From NCBI RefSeq assembly GCF_001644565.1, contig NZ_CP011387.1:790501-854500 (forward strand): a stretch of 64,000 nt of DNA, written 5' to 3'. A program made the translations under genes and the position numbers. Shown one piece after another: positions 8,208 to 17,112 of the stretch; the stretch's first letter is position 1; each line of letters opens with the position of its first letter. This DNA comes from Deinococcus puniceus (lineage in GTDB: Bacteria > Deinococcota > Deinococci > Deinococcales > Deinococcaceae). The notes below the pieces were generated by a model. It did not search any database and was not told where the DNA came from. It worked only from the letters and a program-made list of their open reading frames with translations.

Positions 8208-9227
8208 ATGGAATTCTTATATGAACTGTGGTTGGGCAAGCCCGCGTGGATGTGGCTGGTCTTTATGACGTTGGTGGTTTCTCTGCTGGCCTTCGACTTG
8301 GGCGTACTAGGCAAACGCCGCGTCAAGAAGGCCACCGCCAGCGGCGCAGAGCATCCGCAAGAAATCGGCGTGAAAGCCAGCCTCAAGCTCAGTGTGTTCT
8401 ATATCGGTGTGGCACTCCTGTACGGCGCTTGGGTGTGGTACGAGCTGGGCGCGACGAGCGGAATGCAGTACTTGACTGCTTTCGCCGTAGAAAAAGCCCT
8501 CGCGCTCGACAACGTGTTCGTCATCAGCGTCATCTTCGGTGCGCTCGCCATTCCGCGCCACCTGCAACACCGCGTCCTCTTCTGGGGCATCCTCGGCGTC
8601 ATCGTGCTGCGCGGCATCATGATCGGCTTGGGCACGGCACTGGTCACGCAGTTCGACTGGATCATGTGGATTTTCGGCGCGTTCCTGCTGCTCACGGGCA
8701 TCAAGTTGCTGTTTACCAAAGAGAGTGAGTCCGAAACCCCTGACCTCTCCAATCACTTCATGGTGCGTGTGCTGCGGCGCTTTGTGCCCATCAGCCCCAA
8801 GCTGGACGGCCAGAAGTTCCTGACCCGCTTGCCCGACGCCGCCGGAAAGATGCGCCTGCATGCTACGCCGCTCCTGATCGCCCTCCTGATCGTGGAAGCC
8901 GCAGACGTGATCTTCGCGGTAGATTCCATTCCCGCCGTGTTCGCCATCACCCAAGACCCGTTCATCGTGTACACCAGCAACATTTTCGCCATTCTCGGTC
9001 TGCGTGCGCTGTACTTCGCCCTCGCCGCCCTCGTCCACCGCTTCGCCGCCCTCAAGCCCGCGCTGGCGTTGGTGCTGGTCTTCATCGGCGGTAAAATCTT
9101 CTACAACCAGTTCTACGGCAAGATGGATCCCGCCATCAGCCTCGCTGTGACGATCAGCATTCTGGTCGGCGGCATTCTGGTCAGCCTCTGGAAGACGCGT
9201 GGAGAAGGGCCGAAAACGGCAGTCTGA
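8208..9227 (+). CDS. TerC/Alx-family integral membrane protein, probable manganese exporter
   Basis: A 339-residue membrane protein with about nine hydrophobic helices. It carries the two acidic TerC motifs, EKALALDNVFVISVIF (about residues 98-113) and EAADVIFAVDSIPAVFAIT (about 226-244). Family members (Alx, MeeF, YkoY) have been linked to Mn2+ efflux. I start at ATG 8208, 8 nt after AAGGAG; an in-frame GTG at 8199 overlaps the Shine-Dalgarno and is unlikely. The candidate Mn2+ riboswitch upstream supports a manganese role, relevant to Deinococcus, where Mn is tied to radiation resistance. Tellurite resistance is the older label. Confidence 0.88.
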   Translation: MEFLYELWLGKPAWMWLVFMTLVVSLLAFDLGVLGKRRVKKATASGAEHPQEIGVKASLKLSVFYIGVALLYGAWVWYELGATSGMQYLTAFAVEKALALDNVFVISVIFGALAIPRHLQHRVLFWGILGVIVLRGIMIGLGTALVTQFDWIMWIFGAFLLLTGIKLLFTKESESETPDLSNHFMVRVLRRFVPISPKLDGQKFLTRLPDAAGKMRLHATPLLIALLIVEAADVIFAVDSIPAVFAITQDPFIVYTSNIFAILGLRALYFALAALVHRFAALKPALALVLVFIGGKIFYNQFYGKMDPAISLAVTISILVGGILVSLWKTRGEGPKTAV

Positions 9228-9256
9228 TCTGAGTTTTTTCCTCTGAGCAAGAGATT

Positions 9257-9306
9257 CGGGGCGGCGGGGCAGGGAACGGGCACTTGCCCCCCTGCCCCGC
9301 CGCCCT
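9257..9306 (+). terminator. Strong GC hairpin after terC
   Basis: A very stable stem of about 15-16 bp (GGCGGCGGGGCAGGG pairing with CCCTGCCCCGCCGCC) around a short loop, 30 bp past the terC stop. There is no T-run, so it may be a factor-assisted terminator. It abuts the rpmI promoter. Confidence 0.6.
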
Positions 9307-9313
9307 GTATACT
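9306..9313 (+). promoter_or_regulatory. Extended -10 promoter of rpmI-rplT (TGTATACT)
   Basis: TG followed by TATACT gives an extended -10 element. Transcription would start near 9320, leaving a leader of about 165 nt before rpmI. In other bacteria the rpmI-rplT leader binds L20 for autoregulation; I did not identify an L20-mimic structure here. Confidence 0.5.
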
Positions 9314-9485
9314 CTCAAGTCGGCCAAGTGGGACAGGGCGGCCAACTGTTTCCGTCAGAGTCGTGTTGCAGATGCTGTAGCGCACCCGGCGAAGAAACGG
9401 CCCTCGCCCCCAGACGGCGACCCGACAGCAGCCAACCTCTCAGGTGACGCAGTGCGCGGAGTTTCCGGGCTACAGGAGCAAGTAC

Positions 9486-9686
9486 ATGCCTAAGATGAAG
9501 ACCAAAAAGAGCGCCACCCGCCGTGTGAAAATCACGGGTACGGGCAAGGTCATGGCGTTCAAGAGTGGCAAACGCCACCAGAACACCGGCAAGAGCGGCG
9601 ACACCATTCGCGGCAAGGGCAAGGGTTTCGTTCTCGCCAAGAGCGAGTGGGCACGCATGAAGCTCGCGCTGCCGAAGGGGAAGTGA
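9486..9686 (+). CDS. rpmI: 50S ribosomal protein L35
   Basis: A 66-residue basic protein beginning [22 protein letters not shown], as in L35. AGGAG lies 7 nt before the ATG at 9486; an upstream in-frame start (9444) would precede the ribosome-binding site and is rejected. L35 belongs to the large subunit. It is followed after 5 bp by rplT, the usual pair. The infC gene that often precedes this pair is absent; terC lies there instead. Confidence 0.97.
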   Translation: MPKMKTKKSATRRVKITGTGKVMAFKSGKRHQNTGKSGDTIRGKGKGFVLAKSEWARMKLALPKGK

Positions 9687-9691
9687 TTTAG

Positions 9692-10054
<363 letters not shown>

Positions 10055-10076
10055 CTCCAGAGCAGGAACAAGCAGG

Positions 10077-10110
10077 GCCGCCTTTCCGATTGGAGGGGCG
10101 GCTTTGTTGT
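10077..10110 (+). terminator. Terminator of rpmI-rplT
   Basis: An 11-bp stem (GCCGCCTTTCC with GGAGGGGCGGC, two wobbles), loop GATT, followed by TTTGTTGT. Confidence 0.85.
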
Positions 10111-10131
10111 GTTGAACTGGAGGGGAAAAGG

Positions 10132-10325
10132 CGTCTAAGGGTCTAAGGAAGGGCAATCGCTGGCGCTCATTCACCCCCTTAACAGCCCTTGCACTAGTAG
10201 CGGGACGGCTTGAGAAGCTGTGGAGCAGATGGGCAATTCAGCAGCGAACCCGCCCCAGCACCTTAGACCCTAGACCTTTAGACCCTTAGACTGCCGCCGC
10301 CCTGAGACACTGCCCCCTTAGACCT
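10132..10325. repeat. Intergenic repeat family A, copy A2
   Basis: The left arm has GTCTAAGGGTCTAAGG; the core reads GGGCAATCGCTGGCGCTCA; the right arm (about 10260-10292) has CCTTAGACCCTAGACC and related heptads, the complement of the left arm. One of the most complete copies. It fills the 330-bp gap between rplT and ppgK together with the terminator and the ppgK promoter. Confidence 0.75.
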
Positions 10326-10371
10326 GCCCCCCACAGTCCCGCTCCGTCGCCCCTTTCCCCCGCCGAGCCTG

Positions 10372-10377
10372 TACGCT
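10372..10377 (+). promoter_or_regulatory. Leaderless -10 box of ppgK (TACGCT)
   Basis: TACGCT ends 7 nt before the ATG at 10385, with no Shine-Dalgarno. Confidence 0.6.
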
Positions 10378-10384
10378 GTGCGGT

Positions 10385-11140
10385 ATGGCGGTCATTCTCG
10401 GCATCGATATCGGCGGAAGCGGCATCAAGGGCGCTCCAGTAGACACGGCGACAGGCAAACTGACGGCAGAGCGGCACCGGATCGCCACACCCGAAGGCGC
10501 ACGGCCCGACGACGTGAAGGCGGTGGTGGCTGAACTGGTGCGGCACTTCGGGCATAAGGGCGCGGTGGGTGTCACCTTTCCCGGCATCGTGCAGCATGGC
10601 GTAACACTCAGCGCGGCCAACGTAGACAAGGGCTGGATCGGGCTGGACGCCGACAAGCTCTTTACCGAGGCCACCGGCCAGAACGTGACCCTGATCAACG
10701 ACGCCGACGCCGCAGGCTTGGCCGAGGCTAAATTCGGCGCGGGCGCAGGCGTGGCGGGCACAGTGTTGGTGCTGACCTTCGGCACAGGCATCGGCAGCGC
10801 CCTGATTCATGACGGCGTGCTGGTGCCCAATACCGAACTCGGTCATCTGTGGCTGCGCGACAAACACGCCGAAACGTGGGCCTCTGACCGCGCCCGTGAA
10901 CGCGACGACCTGAACTGGAAGCAGTGGGCCGCCCGCGTCAGCAAATACCTGCAACATCTGGAACTGCTGTTTTCGCCTGACCTGTTCATCATCGGCGGCG
11001 GCGTGAGCAAGAAGGCCGACAAATGGGAAGCGGCGCTGGTGCTGGAGCGCAGCAAATTCGTGCCTGCTGCCCTGCTGAACGACGCCGGAATCGTGGGCGC
11101 GGCCATGATCGCCGAGCGCCGAACGGATGCCAAATCTTAA
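10385..11140 (+). CDS. ppgK: Polyphosphate glucokinase
   Basis: A 251-residue ROK-family kinase. It has the phosphate motif [16 protein letters not shown] (residues 5-20), the sugar-binding [14 protein letters not shown] region, [12 protein letters not shown] (adenosine/phosphate loop) and ELGHLWL (part of the active site). This arrangement is that of polyphosphate/ATP-dependent glucokinases, which make glucose 6-phosphate in the cytoplasm. Length matches the family. Monocistronic, with a leaderless start. The CHAD protein upstream is another polyphosphate-related gene but is not linked in an operon. Confidence 0.92.
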   Translation: MAVILGIDIGGSGIKGAPVDTATGKLTAERHRIATPEGARPDDVKAVVAELVRHFGHKGAVGVTFPGIVQHGVTLSAANVDKGWIGLDADKLFTEATGQNVTLINDADAAGLAEAKFGAGAGVAGTVLVLTFGTGIGSALIHDGVLVPNTELGHLWLRDKHAETWASDRARERDDLNWKQWAARVSKYLQHLELLFSPDLFIIGGGVSKKADKWEAALVLERSKFVPAALLNDAGIVGAAMIAERRTDAKS

Positions 11141-11257
11141 GCCGACAATCTTAAGCCGCCCCATTCTGAGAAATCGCTTAAGCTGAACTGGCGGCGACAA
11201 CTCAGGCGGTCAAGCAGGGTGGGAACTTTGCTCACGCCTGCCGCGTAAGGGGGAAGT

Positions 11258-11992
11258 ATGGGATTCCTGAAGAAAATGATGGCGTCGGTGGGCGTAGGTG
11301 CGGCAAAAGTGGATGCACAGTTGCGAGACCGGGCAGTGCGGATCGGTGACCCCCTGACGGGCGTGGTGGTCGTCAAAGGCGGCGCGGTGGAGCAGACCAT
11401 CGAGCGCATCAATCTGGGCATCGCCACCCGCTACCGCCACGACGATTCCTACGTGAACCACACGCTGTTTACCCAGCCCATCACCGGCAATTTCGTCATC
11501 CGGCCCGGCGAGACGCAGGAATTCCCCTTCAGTGTGGTGGTTCCGGCAGGCACGCCCCTGACCCTGCCCGGCACGTCGGTCTGGCTGGTCACCGACGCCG
11601 ATATCGCCGGAGCGTCCGACCCCAGCGACAACGACCAACTGACCATTTTGCCCAGCGCGGGCATGGAAACCCTGATCAGCGCGGCGCAGCGCCTCGGCTT
11701 CAGCCTTGCCAAAAGTGAAGTCGAGTATTCGCACGGGCGGATTGCACAGGAACTCAGCTTCAGGCCCCCGCATGGACAGTACAAACTGACCGAACTGGAA
11801 CTGATGATGTTCCCCAACGGTGACGGCTTAGATGTGATTCTGGAAGTTGACCGCCGCGCGACGGGTGTGGCGAGCCTGTTTACCAGCGAGTTCGAGAGCA
11901 AAGACCGCTGGAACGTGCCGGGTCATCTGCTGCGGCAGGGGCCGGACGCCGTGGCCCACGAGCTGGAAGGCCGAATCAAGCGCATGAGCTAA
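11258..11992 (+). CDS. Spo0M-like sporulation-control family protein
   Basis: A 244-residue protein of the Spo0M family, an arrestin-like beta-sandwich. The N-terminus MGFLKKMMASVGVGAAKVD and the following long beta-rich region (GDPLTGVVVVKGG..., VSFPFSVVVPAGTPLTLPGTSVWL-like strands) are typical. The C-terminal part has the hydrophobic ELMMFPNGDGLDVILEVDRRA segment. In Bacillus Spo0M modulates sporulation and shape; Deinococcus does not sporulate, so the role here is unknown. GGGGGAAGT is a clear ribosome-binding site before the ATG. Monocistronic, with its own terminator. Confidence 0.85.
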   Translation: MGFLKKMMASVGVGAAKVDAQLRDRAVRIGDPLTGVVVVKGGAVEQTIERINLGIATRYRHDDSYVNHTLFTQPITGNFVIRPGETQEFPFSVVVPAGTPLTLPGTSVWLVTDADIAGASDPSDNDQLTILPSAGMETLISAAQRLGFSLAKSEVEYSHGRIAQELSFRPPHGQYKLTELELMMFPNGDGLDVILEVDRRATGVASLFTSEFESKDRWNVPGHLLRQGPDAVAHELEGRIKRMS

Positions 11993-12006
11993 AAGCTGGT
12001 GCTGGT

Positions 12007-12039
12007 GGCCGGACGCGCTTAAGGGCTGTCCGGCCTTTT
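12007..12039 (+). terminator. Rho-independent terminator
   Basis: Perfect 8-bp stem GGCCGGAC/GTCCGGCC with a 13-nt loop and TTTT tail, 15 bp after the Spo0M-like gene. Confidence 0.88.
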
Positions 12040-12085
12040 GTCTGCCCCGCTGTACTGAGCACTACGACGCGGCACAATAGCGGGC

Positions 12086-13267
12086 ATGTCTGATCCTGCC
12101 GCCTCCCAGTCTGCCCACACCCCCGAACTGCTGACCTGCGACATCCTGTATACGGGCATGGGCGGCGCACAGTCGCCGGGCGGCGTGGTGGTGTCAGGCG
12201 GCGTGATTGCGGCCACAGGCCACCCCAACACCTTGCGCGGCAACTTTCCGCACGCCCGCGAGAGCCGGGCTGGAAGCGTCATCGCGCCGCCGCCCGTGAA
12301 CGCCCACACGCACCTCGATATGAGCGCCTACGACTTCCGCGCCCTACCCTATTTTCGCTGGATTCCCGAAGTGGCGATGGGCCAGCGAGACAAACGCGGC
12401 TTGGCGGGCGCTCTGGCCGGGGCCGACACCCTGAGAGCTTTGGGCGCGGGCGCGGTGGGTGACATCGTTTGGTCACATGGGCAAGACCTGTTGGCTCCGC
12501 TTTTGGCCCGCACAGACCTCTCTGGAGTCCTCTATTACGAGGTTCTCAGCCCCTTTCCAGAACGGGCCGACGAAGTATTCAGCGCGGCTCGGGAAGTCAT
12601 CGAAAGCCACCGCAAGCTGGAGCGTCCCGGCGGCCCCCGCCTCGGTTTGTCGCCCCACACGCCGTTTACGGTCAGCCACCGCCTGCTGCGTCTGCTGGCC
12701 GACTACGCGGCGGGCGAGGGCTTGCCCCTGCAAATCCATGTGGCCGAACACCCCGCCGAAGTGGAACTGTTCCGCACGGGCGGCGGCCCCATCTGGGACA
12801 GCATGACCCGCTTTCCGTACCCCGCTACCTTTGCCGAAGTCATCGGACGCGCCCCTGAAGCCGACCTGACGCCCGTGCGTTACCTCGATGAACTCGGCGT
12901 ATTGGCCGCCCGCCCCACGCTGGTGCATATGGTGAACGTGACGCCCGACGATATTGCCCGCACCGCCCGCGCAGGCTGCGCCGTGGTCACTTGCCCGCGT
13001 AGCAACACCCATTTGGAATGCGGGGTGTTTCCGTGGTCGACGTTTGCGGCGGCGGGCGTAGAAATCGCCCTCGGCACCGATTCCGTCGCCAGTGGCGGCA
13101 GCTTGGACGTGCGAGACGACGTGGCGTTTGCCCGCACGCTCTATCCCCACCTTGACCCCCGCCTCATTGTGCGGGCAGCCGTCAAGGGCGGTCACCGCGT
13201 CACTGGAACGCCGCTCCCCTTCATTCGGCGGGGGGCACTATGGCAAGACGCCTTCGTTTGGGCCTGA
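12086..13267 (+). CDS. Amidohydrolase-family deaminase, probably aminodeoxyfutalosine deaminase
   Basis: A 393-residue metal-dependent amidohydrolase. Metal ligands are visible: NAHTHLDMS (about residues 72-80), LQIHVAEH (about 213-220), LVHMVN (about 278) and the catalytic Asp in LGTDSVASGG (about 331). TCPRSN is typical of the N-ethylammeline/adenosine-type branch. From memory, a Deinococcus radiodurans protein of this group was characterised as a 6-aminodeoxyfutalosine deaminase in the alternative menaquinone pathway; I assign this one by resemblance only. A -10-like CACAAT (12073-12078) ends 7 nt before the ATG, a leaderless start. Monocistronic. Another deaminase specificity is possible. 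Confidence 0.7.
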   Translation: MSDPAASQSAHTPELLTCDILYTGMGGAQSPGGVVVSGGVIAATGHPNTLRGNFPHARESRAGSVIAPPPVNAHTHLDMSAYDFRALPYFRWIPEVAMGQRDKRGLAGALAGADTLRALGAGAVGDIVWSHGQDLLAPLLARTDLSGVLYYEVLSPFPERADEVFSAAREVIESHRKLERPGGPRLGLSPHTPFTVSHRLLRLLADYAAGEGLPLQIHVAEHPAEVELFRTGGGPIWDSMTRFPYPATFAEVIGRAPEADLTPVRYLDELGVLAARPTLVHMVNVTPDDIARTARAGCAVVTCPRSNTHLECGVFPWSTFAAAGVEIALGTDSVASGGSLDVRDDVAFARTLYPHLDPRLIVRAAVKGGHRVTGTPLPFIRRGALWQDAFVWA

Positions 13268-13310
13268 AGAGCCAACACTGAGTTTCCGGCACTGCGCCGC
13301 GCTGCTTTGT

Positions 13311-13318
13311 GCTACAGT
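13311..13318 (+). promoter_or_regulatory. Extended -10 promoter of rpmE (TGCTACAGT)
   Basis: TG-C-TACAGT lies upstream of rpmE. The stretch that follows (TCTAGAGTTGCCC) closely resembles that after the rpmH promoter near 23.4 kb, suggesting a shared promoter type for ribosomal protein genes. Confidence 0.5.
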
Positions 13319-13329
13319 TCTAGAGTTGC

Positions 13330-13353
13330 CCGTTACGCACGTCGACGTAACGG
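13330..13353 (+). promoter_or_regulatory. Leader hairpin next to the rpmE ribosome-binding site
   Basis: Perfect 8-bp stem CCGTTACG/CGTAACGG with an 8-nt loop in the rpmE 5' UTR. Its right arm runs directly into the GGAGGAGG Shine-Dalgarno, so folding could affect ribosome access. A possible L31 autoregulatory site; not tested. Confidence 0.5.
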
Positions 13354-13365
13354 AGGAGGCACCTC

Positions 13366-13587
13366 ATGAAGAAAGATATCCACCCCAAGGCCGTTCCCAC
13401 CAAAATCATTTTTCAGGGCAAAGTCATCATGGAAACCCTGTCCACCAAGCCGGAAATCCACGTAGATGTGTGGAGCGGCGTGCATCCCTTCTGGACGGGC
13501 GAAGAGCGCTTCCTTGACACCGAAGGCCGCGTCGACAAGTTCAACAAGCGCTTCGGTGACAGCTACCGCACCGCCAAAAAGAAGTAA
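13366..13587 (+). CDS. rpmE: 50S ribosomal protein L31
   Basis: A 73-residue L31 with the family segments MKKDIHPKAVPTKIIFQGK and VDVWSGVHPFWTGEERFLDTEGRV. The zinc-binding cysteines (CxxC) of the zinc form are absent (FQGK where cysteines would occur), so this is the zinc-independent form. A strong GGAGGAGG lies upstream, with a hairpin beside it. Monocistronic with its own terminator. Confidence 0.96.
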   Translation: MKKDIHPKAVPTKIIFQGKVIMETLSTKPEIHVDVWSGVHPFWTGEERFLDTEGRVDKFNKRFGDSYRTAKKK

Positions 13588-13607
13588 ATCAAAAGCTTTA
13601 TGGAAAT

Positions 13608-13638
13608 CGCCCTGCCTTCACCGGTGGGGCGGTTTTTT
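13608..13638 (+). terminator. Terminator of rpmE
   Basis: A CGCCC...GGGCG stem with inner GG/CC pairs followed by TTTTTT. Confidence 0.85.
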
Positions 13639-13699
13639 GGTCATGGCCTGCCTACAGCATTTGTCATCATAATGACCGAGCGAAGCGAGTGAATTTTAC

Positions 13700-13767
13700 C
13701 GAGCAGGACGGAGAATGGAGCCAGCGAAAGTCTCTTTTTTCGGTGGCTCCATTCGGAGAACTGCTCT
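13700..13767. repeat. Single imperfect palindromic element
   Basis: GAGCAG...GAATGGAGCCA on the left mirrors TGGCTCCATTC...CTGCTC on the right. The perfect inner stem is 10-11 bp and the loop contains TTTTTT. Just upstream is GACCGAGCGAAGCGAG. Different from repeat families A-C. No second copy noticed in the window. Confidence 0.6.
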
Positions 13768-13808
13768 AAGTGTCCCGCTCATAAAGACATCCGGCACAGT
13801 GCACCGAC

Positions 13809-13814
13809 TATGCT
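13809..13814 (+). promoter_or_regulatory. Leaderless -10 box of the M42 peptidase gene (TATGCT)
   Basis: TATGCT ends 7 nt before GTG 13822. It overlaps the upstream in-frame ATG (13810), which it therefore argues against. The same TATGCT-N7-GTG layout occurs at the EamA gene (21660). Confidence 0.6.
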
Positions 13815-13821
13815 GGGCCGC

Positions 13822-14880
13822 GTGCCTACAACTCAACTGCGGCTGGAACTTTTGCATCAGCTTTCTGATCTGAACGGCGTGCCCGGCAACGAGGAAGCCG
13901 TGCGCGACTTCGTGCTGCGCGAACTGGAGGGACTGGCCGACGACGTGCGGGTGGACGCTCTGGGCAACATCATCGCCACCCGCGCCGGACGCAAAGCCAA
14001 AAAGTCGGACAGCCCCCGCCAGCGCGTGATGCTCAGCGCCCACATGGACGAAATCGGCTTCTTGGTGCGCTTCGTGGATGAGCGAGGCTTTGTGCGCGTG
14101 CAGGCGCTCGGCGGCTTCGATACCCGCAACCTGTTTGCCCGCAACGTGACCGTGAATACGCGGGGCGGCGCACTGCCCGGCATTCTGACCCCCGGCGGCA
14201 AGCCCGTGCATATCGCCAGTGCCGAGGAACGCAAGAAGATTCCCGAAGTCAAAGAGTTTTTTGTGGACTTGGGCCTAGACGCCGAAGAAGTGAAGCGGCG
14301 CGTGCGAATTGGCGACATGGTGACGCTGGATCAGACGGCGCGGCAGGTGGGCAAACTGACGGTGGGCAAGGCGATGGATGACCGCGCCAGCGTGTTTATG
14401 CAACTAGAGGTCTTGCGCCAGTTTAGAGACAAGAGGCCCCGCCATGACGTGGTGGCCGTGTTCAGTGTTCAGGAAGAAGTGGGGCTGCGCGGGGCGATTG
14501 TGGCTGCCTACGGCATAGAGCCGACGCTGGGCATCGGGCTGGACGTGACGTTGGCCGTAGACACCCCCGGAGTCGCCCCCGAAGAAGCCGTAACCCGCCT
14601 CGGCGACGGCATCGGCATCAAGGTCTTCGATTCCACCATGATCTCTACCCGCTGGCTGGTGGATGAACTGGTGGATTTGGCCGAGCGCGAGGGCATCCGC
14701 TACCAACTGGAAGTGCTGGCACTGGGCGGCACAGACGGCGCAGCCATCCAAAAATCGCGGGCGGGCGTGCCCAGTGTGACCCTCAGCCTGCCGACTCGCT
14801 ACATCCATACCATCGTCGAAGCCGTGCATGAGGACGACTTGCGGGCGGGGATAGATTTGCTGGTAGCTTATTTGGGCTAA
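13822..14880 (+). CDS. M42 family metallopeptidase (glutamyl/deblocking aminopeptidase or endoglucanase-like)
   Basis: A 352-residue M42 peptidase. Metal and catalytic motifs: MLSAHMDEIGFLV with the His-x-Asp pair (about residues 72-84), KAMDDRASV (bridging Asp), VQEEVGLRGA (catalytic and metal Glu pair), GLDVTLAVDTPG, and YIHTIVEAVHEDDL near the end (final His ligand). M42 enzymes form TET dodecamers that trim peptides released by proteasome-like proteases. I chose GTG 13822 from the leaderless promoter; ATG 13810 would add four residues. Monocistronic; a palindromic element follows. Confidence 0.92.
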   Translation: MPTTQLRLELLHQLSDLNGVPGNEEAVRDFVLRELEGLADDVRVDALGNIIATRAGRKAKKSDSPRQRVMLSAHMDEIGFLVRFVDERGFVRVQALGGFDTRNLFARNVTVNTRGGALPGILTPGGKPVHIASAEERKKIPEVKEFFVDLGLDAEEVKRRVRIGDMVTLDQTARQVGKLTVGKAMDDRASVFMQLEVLRQFRDKRPRHDVVAVFSVQEEVGLRGAIVAAYGIEPTLGIGLDVTLAVDTPGVAPEEAVTRLGDGIGIKVFDSTMISTRWLVDELVDLAEREGIRYQLEVLALGGTDGAAIQKSRAGVPSVTLSLPTRYIHTIVEAVHEDDLRAGIDLLVAYLG

Positions 14881-14888
14881 GGCTTAAA

Positions 14889-15043
14889 ACCTCTCCGGAA
14901 AGTGAAGGGGGTTAGCCACTAAGCCGCGCTGGGAGGGCGCTTCGTCCACCCCCTCCCCAGCGCTCCCCCCTCAAGGGTGAGGGAGCAAACACCTCGTCCT
15001 GAACGCATCTTGCGTGACTCGGCTTATATTTCCGGAAAGGCTC
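14889..15043. repeat. Palindromic intergenic element with TCCGGAAA ends
   Basis: CCTCTCCGGAAAG at the left end and TTTCCGGAAAGG at the right end form inverted termini about 155 bp apart. An internal stem GCGCTGGGAGGG pairs with CCCTCCCCAGCGC. It fills most of the 279-bp gap between the M42 gene and the convergent DUF3084 gene. A mobile miniature element or a terminator structure are both possible. Confidence 0.5.
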
Positions 15044-15159
15044 TTGATGGGATACAGCGGGAGTAGGGCGAGGCGGCCAGATTCAACTCGCCTTCCGATT
15101 CTCTATCGCGTTCTCCTAGAGACTTGATTCAGCGGTACGAACTGAGTAAAGCCCGTCTG

Positions 15160-17100
15160 TTACGGCAAAATCGCGTACAAGTCCACCCGGCTGCCGGGGC
15201 GTACGTCGTCGCGGGCGGCGATGGTCAGGGTGGCGGTGGGGCCTGTTTTGGCGTTCAGGCGCGTAATCAGGTCTACGAACTCGTTCACGTCCAGCCCCAG
15301 ATTGTTGATGTACTCGCTGGGCACACCGCGTGTAGTCAGGTCAAGCACGGCGTCCTGCACGGCCTCGCTGATCTGGGCCTGAAGACTGCGGGTGTCGGCG
15401 CTGAGGGTTAGGTTCACCCGCCGGATGCCCTCGCCGCTGCGGTACAGCACGCTGTTGGGGCGGGCGTCGCAGGTCAGGTCTACGGAAAAGCCCACGACTG
15501 CATTGCTGGCGGCGCGGCACTGAACGAAGGTGCTGGCGTTCAGGCCACGCAGTTTGGTTTCCAGTGCGGCGCGGGCCGCAGGATTCAGGCGGGCGGCGGG
15601 GGTTCCCTTCGCGCCTCGGCTCTGGGCCGCGTTGGCGGCGGCCAGCAAAAAGGCGTCGAGGTTCCGCACGCCCGGCACCACGCCCGCATACACGAGGTCG
15701 TTGCGCGGAAAGGCGAGATCGGTGTTTCGGCTGGCACTCAACTCGTTACGGGCGCTGGAAAATTCGTCTTGCAGCTGCCCCAGCGTGGCGCGGGCGGTTG
15801 CCAGATCCTTGGATAAGGCTTCGTTGGCGGTTCGCAACTGTGCTTGTTGGCTGCGGAGCGTGGTCACTTCGGCCCGCACGCGGTCACGTTCGGCTGTGGC
15901 CTGCTGACGCTCCTGCACGGCTTTGGCCCGTTCGGTGGCGGCGCGGTCGCGTTGCAGTGCGGCTTGGTCGCGCTCCTTTGCCGTGAGGTCACGTTCCGAG
16001 GCAATCCTGTCGCGCTCAGCCAGTAGGCGGGCACTTTCTTTCTGGGTGCTGGAGAGTTGGGCTTCGGCCTGTGTGCGGGCAGCAACGGCGGCATTGCGTT
16101 CTTTGGTGGCTGCGGCGCGGTCAGCTTCCAGTTGGCGCACCTGCATCCCCAACTGTGCGGCGAGGCCACGGGTCTGCTCCACCTGCGCCTCAGCTTGCTG
16201 CGCCTTGGCCTGAGCGGCTTTGGCCTGCGCTTCGGCCTGCCGCACCTTGGCCTGCGCCTGCCGCACCTGCGCCCCGGCCTGCGCCACTTGTGCGGCGACG
16301 GCCACCACCTGAGCTTGGGCAGCCCGTGCCTGCGCCTGTGCGGCGTTGGCCTGTGCCCGTGCGGCGGCGGCCTGCGCCTGCGCCTGTACGGTTCGAGCCT
16401 GTGCCGCTTCAGTCTGGAGTTGGGCGGCTTCCGTCTGGGTCTGTGCGGCGGCGGCGCGGTTCTGGGCCAGCTTAGCTTCTTGTTCTGCCAGTGCCGAACG
16501 GGTATCCAGGTCGATGACTTGGCTGTCCAGCGCCTCTGCACGGGCCTGACTGGAAGCCAGCGCCGCCTCGGATGCCGTGAGCAGCGTGCGCGATCTGACG
16601 GCGCGGGCTTCCAGTTCGGTTCGCAGAGTAGTCAACGCCTCTACTTTGTCCTGCAACGCAGCAGCTTCGGTCTGAAGGCGCTGCTGAGCCGTGCGGGCGT
16701 CTTTCAGATTGCTGCGTGCGGCCTGAAGATCGGTCAGGGCGGCTTGCTGCTGCGCCCGCAACGCCTCGGCCTCGCGCTGGGCGGTGTCGCGGCCAATTTG
16801 TGCGGTTTTGAGGTCGTCCTGCACACTCAGAATCTCGGTTTTCAGGGCGTCCAGTTGCGGGCGCAGTTGATCGGCCTGAGCGATGGTATTGATGGCGCTG
16901 GAATTGAGTACCAAGAACGCCGCGAGACTGGCCGCGCTGATGCCCATGCCCGACAGCACGGCCACGATCAGCGCGGTGGTTTTGGGCCGCAACCCGAACC
17001 AGCGCAGATGCTTGCGCCCGGCTTTTTTGGCAATCGTGTCGGCGGCGTAGGCCACTACGCCCGACAAGATCACTACAAAGGGCAAAAACAGCCACAGCAT
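15160..17100 (-). CDS. DUF3084 protein: membrane-anchored long coiled coil
   Basis: A 646-residue protein. Two N-terminal transmembrane helices (about 1-20 and 43-66) flank a short basic loop. A coiled coil follows (about 75-460), extremely rich in Ala, Gln, Glu and Arg, with near-repeats of [15 protein letters not shown] type and later [11 protein letters not shown]. The C-terminal globular part (about 465-646) starts near [19 protein letters not shown] and is the conserved DUF3084 core. The function is unknown. It lies 12 bp downstream of lptB with a GCGGAG site before its ATG, so the two form an operon; a structural role in envelope export is inference. Confidence 0.85.
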   Translation of the reverse strand: MLWLFLPFVVILSGVVAYAADTIAKKAGRKHLRWFGLRPKTTALIVAVLSGMGISAASLAAFLVLNSSAINTIAQADQLRPQLDALKTEILSVQDDLKTAQIGRDTAQREAEALRAQQQAALTDLQAARSNLKDARTAQQRLQTEAAALQDKVEALTTLRTELEARAVRSRTLLTASEAALASSQARAEALDSQVIDLDTRSALAEQEAKLAQNRAAAAQTQTEAAQLQTEAAQARTVQAQAQAAAARAQANAAQAQARAAQAQVVAVAAQVAQAGAQVRQAQAKVRQAEAQAKAAQAKAQQAEAQVEQTRGLAAQLGMQVRQLEADRAAATKERNAAVAARTQAEAQLSSTQKESARLLAERDRIASERDLTAKERDQAALQRDRAATERAKAVQERQQATAERDRVRAEVTTLRSQQAQLRTANEALSKDLATARATLGQLQDEFSSARNELSASRNTDLAFPRNDLVYAGVVPGVRNLDAFLLAAANAAQSRGAKGTPAARLNPAARAALETKLRGLNASTFVQCRAASNAVVGFSVDLTCDARPNSVLYRSGEGIRRVNLTLSADTRSLQAQISEAVQDAVLDLTTRGVPSEYINNLGLDVNEFVDLITRLNAKTGPTATLTIAARDDVRPGSRVDLYAILP

Positions 17101-17112
17101 CGCAGTCTCCGC

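Noticed and set aside
9444..9485. Upstream in-frame start for rpmI
   Set aside because: It precedes the AGGAG ribosome-binding site and adds residues not found in L35.
10132..10325. Family A repeat considered as a CRISPR array
   Set aside because: Repeat units are heptads without regular spacers, the arms are inverted to each other, and there are no cas genes.
13810..13812. ATG 13810 as the start of the M42 peptidase
   Set aside because: It is part of the TATGCT -10 box that fits a leaderless GTG start at 13822.
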